From Cyanophora paradoxa (taxonomy: Eukaryota; Glaucocystophyceae; Cyanophorales; Cyanophoraceae), in assembly GCA_004431415.1 (NCBI GenBank), contig QPMI01000667.1:32031-96030 (forward strand): a DNA stretch of 64,000 bases, in the 5' to 3' direction. The first letter of the stretch is position 1. The number at the start of each line of letters is the position of its first letter. The position numbers were made by a program, and so were the translations under genes. Below the pieces are notes generated by a model, which was given only the letters and a program-made list of their open reading frames with translations, was not told where the DNA came from and did no database searches. Shown one piece after another: positions 34,496 to 45,300 of this stretch.

Positions 34496-34938
34496 CTAAG
34501 ACTTGGCGCGTTTGGTCGTCAGCTCCGCCTCGTACTGGGCGGCGACGTTGAAGGCCGGGAAGCCGTACCTGCGCGTGCACAGGGAGCAAGTTAGCGGCTC
34601 CGCATGCGGCGTCGCGAAGAATGGATATACGCACACGAAGGTCATCGCGCTGTACCATAGGTTACGATTCAGCGGCGCTCCCGCACGCGCCAGCTTGAAA
34701 AGGCACTGCGCGCGCGCAGCTTTAGCACAAGTCTGAAGACGAGCGAGCTCGGGAGGAGCACCACGAAGGCCTCTCCTGCATGAGCTGCTGTCGCAGCCCA
34801 AAAGATGAAACCAACGACGGGCGCTGAAAGTTGGAAGATGCCGAGGTCCACGCCAGCACCGCGCTCCTTTAGCCAGTAGAGCACGCCCATCATCGCCGGC
34901 AGCGCCGCCCACGGGGCGCTCGGCAGCAGCGGCGCCAT
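34496..34938 (-). CDS. Small multi-span membrane protein, TMEM254-like
   Basis: Starts MAPLLPSAPWAALPAMMGVL at 34938. It continues YWLKERGAGVDLGIFQLSAP, then a hydrophobic block VVGFIFWAATAAHAGEAFVV LLPSSLVF. After an intron another segment (YSAMTF) joins, across an intron ending at about 34556, to VYGFPAFNVAAQYEAELTTK RAKS, stop 34496-34498. The pattern of a HxGEA/ES-type motif in a membrane helix and a final TFxxGxxxL helix with a basic tail resembles TMEM254 (DUF4499). Function unknown in that family. Four spans are plausible. Confidence 0.5.
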
Positions 34939-35247
34939 CGAACTAGCGCGGTATAGCAGCAGCGGCGCTTGGCAGCGGCACGCTCGGTTAGCGGAAGTTG
35001 GTACCGCAACCAGGGTACAGCGGCAGTTTTGGCGGAACGAACAGCGACGCTGGGGAGCCCGGCAACCGGTTCTCGGCATTTTAACATTCTACTGGACAAC
35101 CAAGACAAAGCGACGTCCCCCGTCCCGAAGTAGCACGGCGCTCGCTACCCGCCGGCGCGCGCTCCCGGCGGGAACGTGTCAGTGGCTGAACTTGTGACGT
35201 CTGTAGCCGCTGTCTGTCCGTAGCTGAGCCCTAGAAGAGCGGCGAAG
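34939..35247. promoter_or_regulatory. Divergent promoter between TMEM254-like and coiled-coil genes
   Basis: 309 bases between the start codons; no clear core element. Confidence 0.35.
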
Positions 35248-38200
35248 ATGGAGCAAAAGCCGCCGGGTCATGTGGACATCACGCAGCTCCAGAAGGAGCT
35301 GCAGCGAAAAGAGCGTGAGCTAGAGAGGTACGGCGAACGACCCGGAGCCGGCCCCTCGCGCTCCCTAACGCATCGCAGCCTCAAGCAGGCGATGAAGGTG
35401 GAGGACACGGCGACGGAGGCGATCCTGCATGGGCTCGCGACGATGCAGGAGATGGTCCGCGGCCTCACAGACGGCGCGCCCCTGGAGGGCGAAGCCGCTG
35501 CTATCGTGGGGCCGCCGCCGGCCGCCGCCCCCGCCGCCTCGTCCGTCGCCGCCGTGGAGCACGACGTGCTGGTGCAGCGTGCGAACGCGCTCGCCACGGA
35601 GCTCGAGAGGGCGAAGGCAGAGAGCGCGGCCTTGAAGCGAGGTGCCCGCGCCGGTGCGGCGGGGCTTGGGGTCGCCGCTCACGCCCCGGCTCGCAGACCT
35701 GGAGGCTGTGCAGGCGGAGCTGAACAGGACGCAGAGGCAGCTGAGGGAGGCGCATGCCTCAAAAGAGGAGGCGGAAGCCCGTGCGCGCCGCCGCGCGCTC
35801 GCGGCTCGCGGGGCCGGGACGAGCGGGCGGGCGCTTAGGGGCGGCGTCCGAGCTGGAAGCGGTGTGGGCCGAGTCTGAAGCGCGGATCGAGGAGGAGCGG
35901 CGCACTGCGGAGCGGCAGCGCGAGGATGCCGCGACACGGGTGCGCCCGCCCCGCCTCAGCCGTCGCCGCCTTGGCGTGGGGTGAGAGTCGGGGCGGCAGG
36001 CGAAGGAGGAGGCGCTGCTGCAGTCGGCGGAGCAGCAGGCGGCCGGCCTCGTGCAGCGCCTCGAGGAGACCCGCGCCGCCGCCGAGAAGGGCCCGCCCCT
36101 CTCTCTCTCTCTCTCTCTCTTCCCCGCCGGCGCGCGCGGCTTAGGCGGGCGCGCAGCGGTGGCGGAGGCGGAGGGGAAGCTGGAGGTGGAGAGGAAGGAG
36201 CGGGCGAAGGCGCAGCGCCTGGCGGAGCGCCTGCAGGGCGAGCTCCGCCGCGCTCAGGTCGGCGCCCTCCCCCCTGGGTGGAGGAGGTCGCGGGGCCGGC
36301 GCGCTGAGGCGGCGGGCGGGGGCGGGGCAGTCGCAGGCGCAGCAGCTGCAGGGGCAGCTGGACGACCGCTCCGCCGAGCCCGTCCGCCGCCGCTCCTCCG
36401 TCGACCCCGGTGCGCACCCCCGCCCCCGCCCCGCGCCCCGCTCCCCGCCCCGGTCCTGAGGAGGGGCGGCAGAGGGCGTGCTGGCGGCGCTGCGGCGGGA
36501 GCGGGAGCGGGACGCCGAGCTCGTCCGAGTCCTCCGCTCCCAGGCCCGCCCCGCCCCGCCCTGATTCCATCCGCCCCGCCTCGGCGCCCCTCAGGCGCCC
36601 CGCAGCTCGCCACGGCCGAGCAGCGGCTCGCGTCGGAGCGGCAGCGCTCCTCCACCGCCGGCGGGCCGGCGACGCCGGGCACGGCGGGGGCGGCGGAGGG
36701 GGAGGGCGGGGAGGGGGCGGGGGCGCCGGCGGAGGAGGCGGCGGCGATGGGCGACGCGGCGCGCATGGCGGCGCTCCTCCGCGCGGACAAGGACGCCCTC
36801 CAGGCGCGCGCGCCGGGGCGGCGTGGCGCCGGCGCCGGCAGCTGACGCGCGCGCAGGAGGAGCTCGCGGGGGCGCTGCGCAAGGTGCAGGAGCTGCTGGA
36901 CGCGCTGCAGCGCAGCGAGGACGAGGCCCGCACCGCCCGCGAGGCCGCCGCCCGCCTCGACGAGAAGGTGCCCCCACCCGCCCGCCGGCGGCTCGGTGCC
37001 GGGGCGCGGGGCCGAGCTCGGGCGGCAGGTGCGGGACCTGGAGGGGACGGTGGAGAAGCAGAAGAAGCGCATCCTCGACCTCCTGCGCGGCCAGCAGGTG
37101 CGCCCCGCCCCCCGCCCTGCCCCGCGGCCGGCTCGCGCAGGCTGGGCGCCGAGGGGCCCGGGGCGCGGCAGAACCGCGTGGCGATGGAGCGCGACGTGGC
37201 GAAGCTTCGGCAGATCATGAAGCAGCTCAGCAAGGTGCCTGGGGGCCGGGGCCCGGCGCGCGGCGCTGAACGCCGGGCGCTGAGCGAGCGGGGTGGATGG
37301 CGTGCGGGGCGGCAGGAGAACGACGGGCTGTACTTCAAGCTGCACGCGACGTGGTACAAGGAGCCTCCCAAGGAGCCCGTGCCGCCGCCGCACATGCTCA
37401 AGCCGGCCCGGAGCGAGGCCGGCACCCTCACCGAGCCGGCCCCCGCCGCGGGGCTCCCCGAGGCGTCGCCCCCGGCGGGGTGGGAGGCGGGGCGGAGCGC
37501 GGCGAGCTCGCGCGCGTCGACGGCGCTGCTGGCGCCCCCGCGGGGGCCGGGGCCGGGGCCGGGAGGAGGGCCCGGGCTGGAGCGGAAGCCGTCGGGGCTC
37601 TCGGAGTCGGCGGGGCGGCGGCGGCCGTCGCCATGGCCGCCCTCGAGGCCGCCGTCGCCTCCCTCGCCGCCGGCCCCGACGCCGGCCCGAGCCCGACGCA
37701 GGCCCCGAGGCCGAGCCCGAGGCCGAGGCCGAGGCGGCCGCGGCAGGCGCGGAGGAGGCCGAGGGCGCGGCGGTCGCCGCCGGAGGGGAGCTTCCGGCGG
37801 AGGGCGAGGGCGAGGGCGAGGGCGAGGGCGAGGGCGACGCGTCGGCGGAGGCCGCGGTGGCGATCGCGGAGGCGGAGGCGGCGGACGCAGAGGCGGCGGC
37901 GGCAACGGCGGCGGCGGCGGCGGCGGGCCCCGAGCAGACGGAGGAGGAGAGGCGGGAGGCGCAGGTGCGGGCGCTGCAGGCCGGCCGGCGGCGCGCCGAG
38001 TCGGAGCTGCTGCGCGAGCGCCTCGCGAGGCGGGCCGCCCAGCGCGAGGTACAACCCCGGGGCCCCGCGCGCGCCCGGCCGGGCCGGTGAGCCCCGCCCG
38101 CTCGCAGGCGGAGGCGGCGCGCTACGAGCGCGACCGCGCGCAGTGGGAGCGGGACCAGGTGCGCCGGCGGCGGCGGCCGCCTCGCGCGCGAAGCGAGGCG

Positions 38201-39599
38201 CCGCTCACCTCGCGCAGGAGCGGAAGGCGTTCGCGGAGAAGGAGCGGGGCCTGTGGGAGGAGCGGAAGCGGGTGCAGGGCTGGAGCGGCGCCTCCTCGCC
38301 GACGCCCAGGCCGCCGGCGGCCGCGCCCAGGAGGCCCAGCAGCGGTGCCCCGCCCCGCGCCGCGCAGCGCAGCGCCGCGCAGCGGGGGCGCCTGGGCTGA
38401 CGGGCGGCGGGCAGGCTGGAGGAGCTGGAGCGGCTGGCGGGGACGCTGCAGCGCCGCATCGTCGCCGACGCCGCCGTGCGCTCCGACCTCGACCGCGCCC
38501 TCCAGCAGTCCGTCCCCCGCCCCGCACCCTGCCCCGCCCCCCTGCTCCGCTGAGGGCCGGCGCTCGCGGCGCGCTGCAGGCTCGCGGCGGAGCAGGAGGC
38601 GCGCAGGTTCGCGGAGGAGGACCTCGGCCGCATGCGGCGCGCCCCCGGCCCCCCGCGCCCCGCCCCCTGCTCCCTCCCGGCGTGGCTGACGGGGGCGGGG
38701 CAGGCGGCAGCTCTCGCAGGCGAAGCCGCACCTCTTCGGGGCGTGGCCGACCTCGCCCGCGTCTACGCCCCGCGGGGCAGCCCCGGGCCCGCCCCGGCGC
38801 CGCCCCGGGGGCCCGCCGCCCCAGGCGGGCCCGTCGCGGAGGAGCTCGAGCGGGTCCGCCCCCGCCCGGCCCCGCCACGGCAGCCCCGTGACCTCCTCCC
38901 CCCTTCGCGCAGGTGCGGCAGCTGTTCGGGGCGACGCTGACGCTGAACGCGGGGGTACTGGAGCGCCTGGACGGGCTCCTGGCGGCCTCGCAGGCGGGGG
39001 AGGCGGGGGCGGAGGGGGCGGCGGGGCCTGTGCCGGCGGGGAGCTGGCGCGGGAGGCGGGGCAGCTGCGCGCCGCCGTCGCCGCCGTCGCCGAGGCCCGC
39101 GCCGACCTCGGCGACCTCATCGGTGCCCCCCGCCCGCCCCGCCCCCGCCGCCGCCAGCGACCGACGGGCCGGCCGGGGCGGCAGCGTCGCTGGCGGGGGC
39201 CGGGGGCGAGGGGGAGTACGGGGAGGGTGCCGGCAAGGGGGAGCGGCGGGAGTGGGACCGGCAGCGGTCGGAGGCGGTGCGGCGGCTGCAGCACGCGTCC
39301 GTGGACCCGCAGCTCGCACCCATCTTCGCCGCCTACGGCTTCGCGATGCCCCCTCCCCGCCCCGCCCCGCCCCGCCCAAGATCGCCCGCCCGCCCGGCGG
39401 GCCGGCCCCGCGCCCGCCGCCCCTTCCGGCATCCCCCGGGGCCCCGCAGAGCGGCGGGCGCCCCTCGGACCTCCCCCCGCTCCGGCTCGGGACGGCTGAG
39501 CGTGAGTCGCCGCCGGGCTCGCCGCGCTCCGCGGGGGGCGCCGCCACGCCGCCCCTGCCCCCCATCCCCCCGATCCGCGCCGCAATGACCGCGAGGTAG
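35248..39599 (+). CDS. Large coiled-coil protein, function unknown
   Basis: Starts MEQKPPGHVDITQLQKELQR KERELERYG. Exons then encode long Glu/Arg/Ala/Leu heptad-like helices, for example DLEAVQAELNRTQRQLREAH, AEGKLEVERKERAKAQRLAE and AFAEKERGLWEERKRVQ. A non-coiled piece near 37315-37420 reads NDGLYFKLHATWYKEPPKEP. An exon near 38915 reads QVRQLFGATLTLNAGVLERL, and a near-terminal exon LAPIFAAYGFAMPPP. The last exon is Pro-rich, ending PPIPPIRAAMTAR at TAG 39597-39599. At least 15 short introns are likely and many boundaries are uncertain. No motor, kinase or membrane segment is seen; a cytoskeletal or tethering scaffold is possible. Its 3' end (from 39305) is duplicated twice at the right of the window. 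Confidence 0.6.
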
Positions 39600-40346
39600 C
39601 TTCGGGGCCCGCTGCCCAGCGCGCCCCACTGGATTGAATTCGAGCGTTACAGTTTGCACTTGTGTGTTCATAAATAGATATCGATGGTGCCTGTAGACGG
39701 TGGCGGCGCGTGCACGTGATGTGCTCCTCGTGCTTGAAGGGTATCGCTAGCGCTCCTGATCATGCCAAGAAGAGCGCGCCACGCGCCGCGCGTGCCCGGG
39801 CGCGTCTGGCCGGGCCGCCGGGCCGGGGTCGCGCGCGCTGGTGCTCGATGAAGACGCGACGTATGTTCGTTGCGATCCTCGAATCGGGTTAGTTGATTCG
39901 CCGCTGCCCGTGGCCGTCCGGATCCTTTCGATCGCAACTTCACCAGAGTTCTTGTTCGTCAGCTGATCAGTGAAGCTAGAAAGCTAGCTCAACGCTGCGC
40001 ATTGCCGCCAGCGTCGCGCTAACGTCGCGCTGCGCCTCGCGCAGCGCGCTTTCCGGCAGGCTTCCTCCTCCTGAGCTTGAACCAGTACCAGGCGGCCAAG
40101 GGCGCGACGGCACCGAGCAGCACGAGGAGCACGTCAGTAAGCGCGGCCTGTGCAGATGTGACCAGCATCGCGAGAGTTGTGTACATGTCGCGAACGCAGA
40201 GAAGCCGCGAAGCGGCGAACGAAGTGAGCTCTACCTGTGTCGGTTTTCAGAAGGGGTCGATTTTTTTCGCTAACAAAAACGGGTACAAGCTTCTGAAGAA
40301 CTCAATGGAAAAGATACGTCAGCGCAGACTCGCCGTCACGGTAGTG
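39305..40346. repeat. Direct repeat, copy 1 (last exon of coiled-coil gene to first exon of gene A)
   Basis: This interval matches 62946-64000 almost base for base at an offset of 23,650, and its first about 345 bases also match 60712-61057. Differences are chiefly in C-run lengths. Copy 1 continues past 40346, while copy 3 is cut by the window end, so the true repeat end is unknown. Confidence 0.9.
40019..40186 (-). CDS. Possible 55-residue single-span membrane protein
   Basis: ATG 40186 opens MYTTLAMLVTSAQAALTDVL and continues LVLLGAVAPLAAWYWF, one clear membrane helix, then a very basic tail (KLRRRKPAGKRAARGAARR). The stop is TAG at 40019-40021. The hydropathy pattern is far from random for this GC-rich sequence. 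The start codon shares the palindrome CATG with the candidate start of gene A on the other strand, so probably only one of the two starts is used. A second identical-looking copy lies at 63669-63836. Confidence 0.35.
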   Translation of the reverse strand: MYTTLAMLVTSAQAALTDVLLVLLGAVAPLAAWYWFKLRRRKPAGKRAARGAARR

Positions 40347-42016
40347 TTTATTGACGCCGTCACGCTCAGGTAATCATTATGTTAGGGCTTCGGACCTTCG
40401 GTAATTGATAAGTTTAAGAATGGGCTAGGGCATAGTTTGCACCTCAACGCCACGTTGCATGCGCTAAAGCTAGCGCTAACGATGGAGTCGAGGGAACGTA
40501 GATTGGGTGTATCCCCAGGACGACCTGTTTAAGTACCCTGATCGGAGTGCTTTCGATTGCTTCGCCGTCGGCGCTCGCTGCTGTGTAAAGGCCGGGGTTT
40601 CGGAGGTCGTCTTTGTGATCAGGTACGTTTGTCTTTAGTTCTCAGGTTCGTCCGTGTTGAATGCCTAGCGTGCCGTATTGCCGCAGGTCTCTGGACTCGG
40701 CACGTGGGGAACCATGCCCAAGGAAGTCGCAGGTGCTGCGAAAGGCGTGAAACGAATGGTAGGCGCGCTTGGGCTCTGATCTAACCGACTTCGCTCGGCT
40801 ATCAGCGCCTTGCCGCAGTAGGCGCTTGTCTGATCTAACCGACTTCGCTCGGCTATCAGCGCCTCGTCGCCGGGCAGATTGAAACCATAAGCATGTCCTC
40901 GTATAGCTCCAAAACGTTATAGTCGAGCGAGCGCATTATGCTGACTACGCACGGCTATCAGCGTTATCAGCTATCAGCGTTGTTCGGATCTGATTTCACT
41001 TCGGCAGAAACCACGATGTGTCAAGGAAGTGGAGAAGCTTGTGGAGAAGGGGGAGAAATCATCAGAGGATGTGGAGAAGCTGTTGAGAGCCATAGTGAGT
41101 TTCCTTGATCGTGTCTTTTGTTCTGTGAACTTACGCGAATCAGCTCGACGCGTCTCGCCATATGGTGGGCTTTTGGGATTCTGACGATGAAGATAATGAA
41201 TGGGACATGGAGGACGCAGTCCGTATGCTGGGGCATTTGAAATCAGACTCGTTGGGCAACAATGCGAAGTCCGAAGCGCTCGTGAATCTCATTACCGCAA
41301 TTGTATGTTGTGGTGAACATACAGTGTGGAGAGCTGACGTTGCTTTCGAATGGCAGCACAAGTTTTTTGGCTGGCAGCTTCCACGGCCTCTTTACCATGA
41401 AAACGATGTAGAAATCGTGCGTTTATGCTTGGCATGTGTGAAATATGCATAACGACTGATAAATATCAGGCGGCAAGTACGTATGTGAGGATGACCCGAG
41501 AAGACATAGCCAGACCAGCTTTTGTCCTTTCTTGGAATGACGCTATGGCTCTTGAGTGGTTGTGCGGCAAGTTCGTCATTGACGATACGTCTGCAGAGTA
41601 TGTTTTGGGTATGATGTGGTCTTGTCAAGTTTTTGATGCTGTGCAGGAAGGTAGCCTTGGAAAAGTTGCATCTCACTGGACGCAATCTGATCATGTACCC
41701 GATGGAGAAATTGAAAGAGCATCCGAACTACCCTGAGCAGCCTACTAATCGCTTTCTATGGATTTTTTCCAGTCTCGACCATGAAGTGTGTGTTTTTCTT
41801 GCTATTCGTCTGCATTCTGATGTTCACCTATTGCAGATCGAGTTGTTAGTAGAAGAAGCTCGGGCTGAGTGCGTTGATATCTTCACCTGTCATTGTTTTG
41901 TCCTCAACACATTTTTTTGTTGCAGATGCAAGGACGAGAAAAAGTTGAAGGAGATTAACCGACTGTACGAGAGATCCCTTGCTGCAGGACGGGCTCGTTT
42001 GCAGCAGCCAGCATAA
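40185..42016 (+). CDS. Gene A: multi-exon protein of the AT-richer region, function unknown
   Basis: Exon 1 reads MSRTQRSREAANEVSS... KNGYKLLKNSMEKIRQRR and ends before a GT donor at 40372. Following exons read WVYPQDDLFKYPDRSAFDCF, VSGLGTWGTMPKEVAGAAKG, CVKEVEKLVEKGEKSSEDVE, MVGFWDSDDEDNEWDMEDAV, TREDIARPAFVLSWNDAMAL, KVALEKLHLTGRNLIMYPME, ELLVEEARAE and DEKKLKEINRLYERSLAAGR, ending QQPA at TAA 42014-42016. Introns are AT-rich, GT-AG, mostly 45-80 bases, unlike the CG-rich introns of the first 39 kb. I recognise no domain; the protein looks globular and helical with an acidic patch. Its first exon lies inside the direct repeat. The start is uncertain. Confidence 0.5.
40766..40865. repeat. 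Tandem direct repeat in an intron of gene A
   Basis: A unit of about 56 bases containing TCTGATCTAACCGACTTCGC followed by TCGGCTATCAGCGCCT occurs twice, at about 40774 and 40830. Two later partial echoes (CGGCTATCAGCG, AGCTATCAGCG) lie near 40950-40980. Confidence 0.7.
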
Positions 42017-42055
42017 GTGAGTGCTTTGCCAGCAGCCAGCATAAGTGAGTGCTTG
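42002..42055. repeat. Short tandem duplication spanning the gene A stop codon
   Basis: CAGCCAGCATAAGTGAGTGC appears twice in a row, so the stop codon TAA of gene A is itself duplicated. Confidence 0.7.
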
Positions 42056-43721
42056 GCCTAGGACATGTTGTTCGCAATCGTCGTTTTTTGCCCGAACATG
42101 ATAAGCATGCCTAACTATGGATTCAGGTCCTTAGTCAGGAGGGTGATCAACTCCGGACCCGGAGCTCGCCCGCTAGGTTCTTGAAAACAGCAGCGTTTTT
42201 TTCCGGGCCAGATAACAGAGAGTCTAGTGATACATTTACATCTAGCTATATAGGTGTGAATCGCGCTGTCCCGAGGAAGACAACGCAATGTGCATGGACA
42301 GATCCGTGCAACTGTATTTCGTTCCTGTGTAAGTGTCGATCAGGCGCGAGGCGCGAGGCCAAAGGGGGACTGATGCTACAGTAACTTACCGCATCCTCTG
42401 TGACTCTGAGAAAGCTCGTGCCTCGGCAAGTGTCTCGAGTAGACCACAGACAAGAGCAAGCTCTTTCGAGTGGAAGTCCGCCGCTGACACTGTGAGGAAC
42501 CAAGTCGGCACTTTGACCTGTCGATTATGAGCTCTCTGTACTGAGAAATTAGAATAGTGCACGCAGCACCTGTTTTAACGCTGTGCTGTTGTTCATTGCA
42601 AAGACTTCCTGTCGAATCTGTCTCCAGTACGCAGGTGTGTCTCGCAGTCTGCGAAACTTTGAGGGGCAAACTGGCATAGTCTGTCAGTTGCAGGCGCACG
42701 ACTTGAACCATGGTGATAGTCGGTCACGGATGTGAAGCTCCGGCGCGGGTGGTTGCGACGAGTGCACGTTTGTCTTCCGCTCGCGCTCCATCTCTTCGGA
42801 CAGAGCATTTGGTGTGCAGCCCTGGCGCTTGTGCATGTCGTGCCCGCGCTTGTGCGTTTTCAGCGAATGATGGAGCAGTGGGTCTGAGCGCGTGGCGATA
42901 GCTTGATAGGAAGGCTTACGCTTGAAAGGTCTACGACTAAAGCCCGGGCGATCTACGCTTGAAAGGTCTACGCTTACGCTTACGCTTGAAAGGTCTACGC
43001 GATCTACGAGGAAGGCTTACGCTTGAAAGGTCTACGCTTGAAAGGTGGAACGATCTAGGGTACAACGTTTTGACCGCGGCTCCGGCGTCCGCGCTCGGAA
43101 CAATGTACCCTTGTGAACTGTGGCGATCAGGATGCGTGTTTACGAAGGATTGCCTTACGAATGAGTTAGGGAGTGTAGCGATATACTTTTGATGTGATAG
43201 TGAGCTGGTGTTTGGGTTCGATCACGATCGTGTTGGTACCGAATGGGCGAATAAAATCGACGTACCCTGGAGACGGAAGCGAACCAGGCAACGTCGGACT
43301 ATCGTACCGCGCTTTTGCGGTAGATTCAGCATTTGCAGCGTTCTAGCTGCAGCTTCGCTCACTCGCGAGCCGTCGCATCGGTAGCGAGCGTCGGCGGCAG
43401 CGCGTGTTGCTCTTCGGCAGTGCGAAGCGATGGATTCTACATGTACGGGAGAGCGATCTAGTGCTGAGGTCTAGCATTGTTTTCCCGGCGCCCTGCGCAG
43501 TTTCTATGTATGGCTGATGGCTCTGTCAGGCTGGACTGGGTGACGATGAAAAAGGACATCGATCGGCAGTGCGTGGTGTTGTCGAGTTTATCATTGCTAG
43601 TCCTATAGCCGCGCGAGGCGAGTCTTAGCTAGTGTGAACTGCGTCGCTTGCATACCGGAGTTCAGTTGTCGACCAGAAAGGGCATAGTTAACTGCTCATC
43701 CAGGGGGATCAGCACGACGAC
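42056..43721. other. Region without recognised gene; contains GAAAGGTCTACGCTTACG repeats
   Basis: No supported coding exon. Between 42908 and 43050 the words GCTTACGCTTGAAAGGTCTA and CGATCTACG recur six or more times in irregular order, a degenerate minisatellite. The region lies between gene A and the first likely exon of gene B. Confidence 0.45.
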
Positions 43722-44210
43722 GATGCTACTTACAGTGGAGAAGGTGAACGGGCAAGTGATGACGCTATGCCGGTACGTGGAGCATTTCGAAGCTATACTA
43801 ATTCGGCGGGCCCTGTAAGTGCATAGCTAATACATCTATCAGGTCGATCAGCGGGACGATGGGGAGTCGAATAAGCGGCGGCGGAGAAACGATAATGACC
43901 AATCAGTGCGTGCTGCCCCGCTCCCCCCTGTCCTCTGGCCCGTCCTGCCCGTTTTGCCCCTACCTCGTCCTGCTATGTATCGTCCTGCTTCCGGCCCATT
44001 CTTCCCGCCCGCCTCGCATCATGCTGATTCCGCCCCGCCTCGTCATGCCCCGTTCTGCCTCGCTTCGCCCCTCCCGGCTCGCCCTGCCTTGCCCCGCATC
44101 GTCCTGCCCCCTCCTCGTCCTTCTCACTCCGTCTTACCCTTTCCCGCCCCGCCCTGACTCGCCCCGTTCCGCTCCGTGTTGGCTTGCACGTCTCTGCCCC
44201 GCTCCGCTCC

Positions 44211-45300
44211 CCCTGCCTATATGTGGCTCGTCTGGCTCTGTCCCGTCTTGCCTCTCCCCGCCCCAACTCTACATGCCCCGTCGTGGCTTGCACCGCTCTG
44301 GCCCGCTCTGCTCTCCCTGCCTATATCTGGCTCGTCTGGCTCCGTCCCGTCTTGCCTCTCACCGCCCCAATTCTCCATGCCCCGTCTAACTGTCTACGAA
44401 GTCCTTGACGGCTCGTCTACGCAGGTGTCTGATTCGGGTCAGCCTGCTGGTAGTGCTGCTGAGTTTGATGAGGCTGAGGTATATTGTTGTCTGCCCGCCA
44501 TTTCTGTCGCTCCCGTCCTTTGCCCGTCTAACTGTCTACGAAGTCCTTGACGCTCGTCTACACAGGTTCTGATCGGTCAGCTGCTGTAGTGCTGCTGAGT
44601 TGATGAGGCTGAGGTATATTGTTTTGTCTTGCCCGCCATTTCTGTCGCTCCCCGTCCTTTGCCCGTCTAACTGTCTACGAAGTCCTTGAGCTCGTCTACA
44701 CAGTGTCTGATTCGGTCAGCTGCTGGTAGTGCTGCTGAGTTGATGAGCTGAGGTATATTGTTTTCTGCCGCCATTTGTCGCCCCCTTTGCCCCGTCTAAC
44801 TGTCTACGAAGTCCTTGACGGCTCGTCTACACAGGTGTCTGATTCGGGTCAGCCTGCTGGTAGTGCTGCTGAGTTTGATGAGGCTGAGGTATATTGTTTT
44901 GTCTTGCCCCGCCCATTTCTGTCGCTCCCCGTCCTTCTGCACTCCGTTCTGGCCCGCACCCTTCTTCCGCTCTGCCTCTTCGTCTCTTCGCCCCGCACCG
45001 GACTAGTCTGCTCTTACCCGTTCCGTGTTGTTGTGATATTTTGTCTCACTCTGGCCTCTACCTCCTTCACCCCCGCCTTCCCCTGCCTATATCTGGCTCG
45101 TCTGGCTCTGTCCCGTCTTGCCTCTCCCCGCCCCAACTCTACATGCCTTGTCGTGGCTTGCACCGCTCTGGCCCGCTCTGTTCCCCCTGCCTATATCTGG
45201 CTCGTCTGGCTTCGTCCCGTCTTGCCTCTCCCCGCCCCAATTTTGTCTCACTCTGGCCTTCACCTTCCTACACCCCCGCTCCTCGCCCCTCCCAGCTTCA
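44211..45300. repeat. Pyrimidine-rich dispersed repeat in introns of gene B
   Basis: A unit of about 100 bases (CTGCCTATATCTGGCTCGTC ... CTTGCCTCTCCCCGCCCCAA) occurs at about 44211, 44308, 45081 and 45180. The same strand is rich in CCCGCTC/CCCCGC words from 43910 on. These look like intron-resident repeats. Confidence 0.7.
44385..44925 (+). repeat. Four tandem copies of an exon-containing unit of gene B
   Basis: A unit of about 135 bases starting CCGTCTAACTGTCTACGAAG contains, between splice-like CTACACAG and GAG|GTATATTG, an 18-codon exon (SDSGQPAGSAAEFDEAE). Copies begin at about 44390, 44523, 44663 and 44794. Copies 1 and 4 are intact; copies 2 and 3 have lost single bases at several runs (GG to G, GGG to G, TTT to T), breaking the frame. 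A diverged relative of the exon lies at 45630-45684. Confidence 0.75.

Noticed and set aside
36254-39565. 1103-codon minus-strand ORF
   Set aside because: It is antisense to the coiled-coil gene, with an Ala/Arg/Pro composition typical of shadow frames and no domain.
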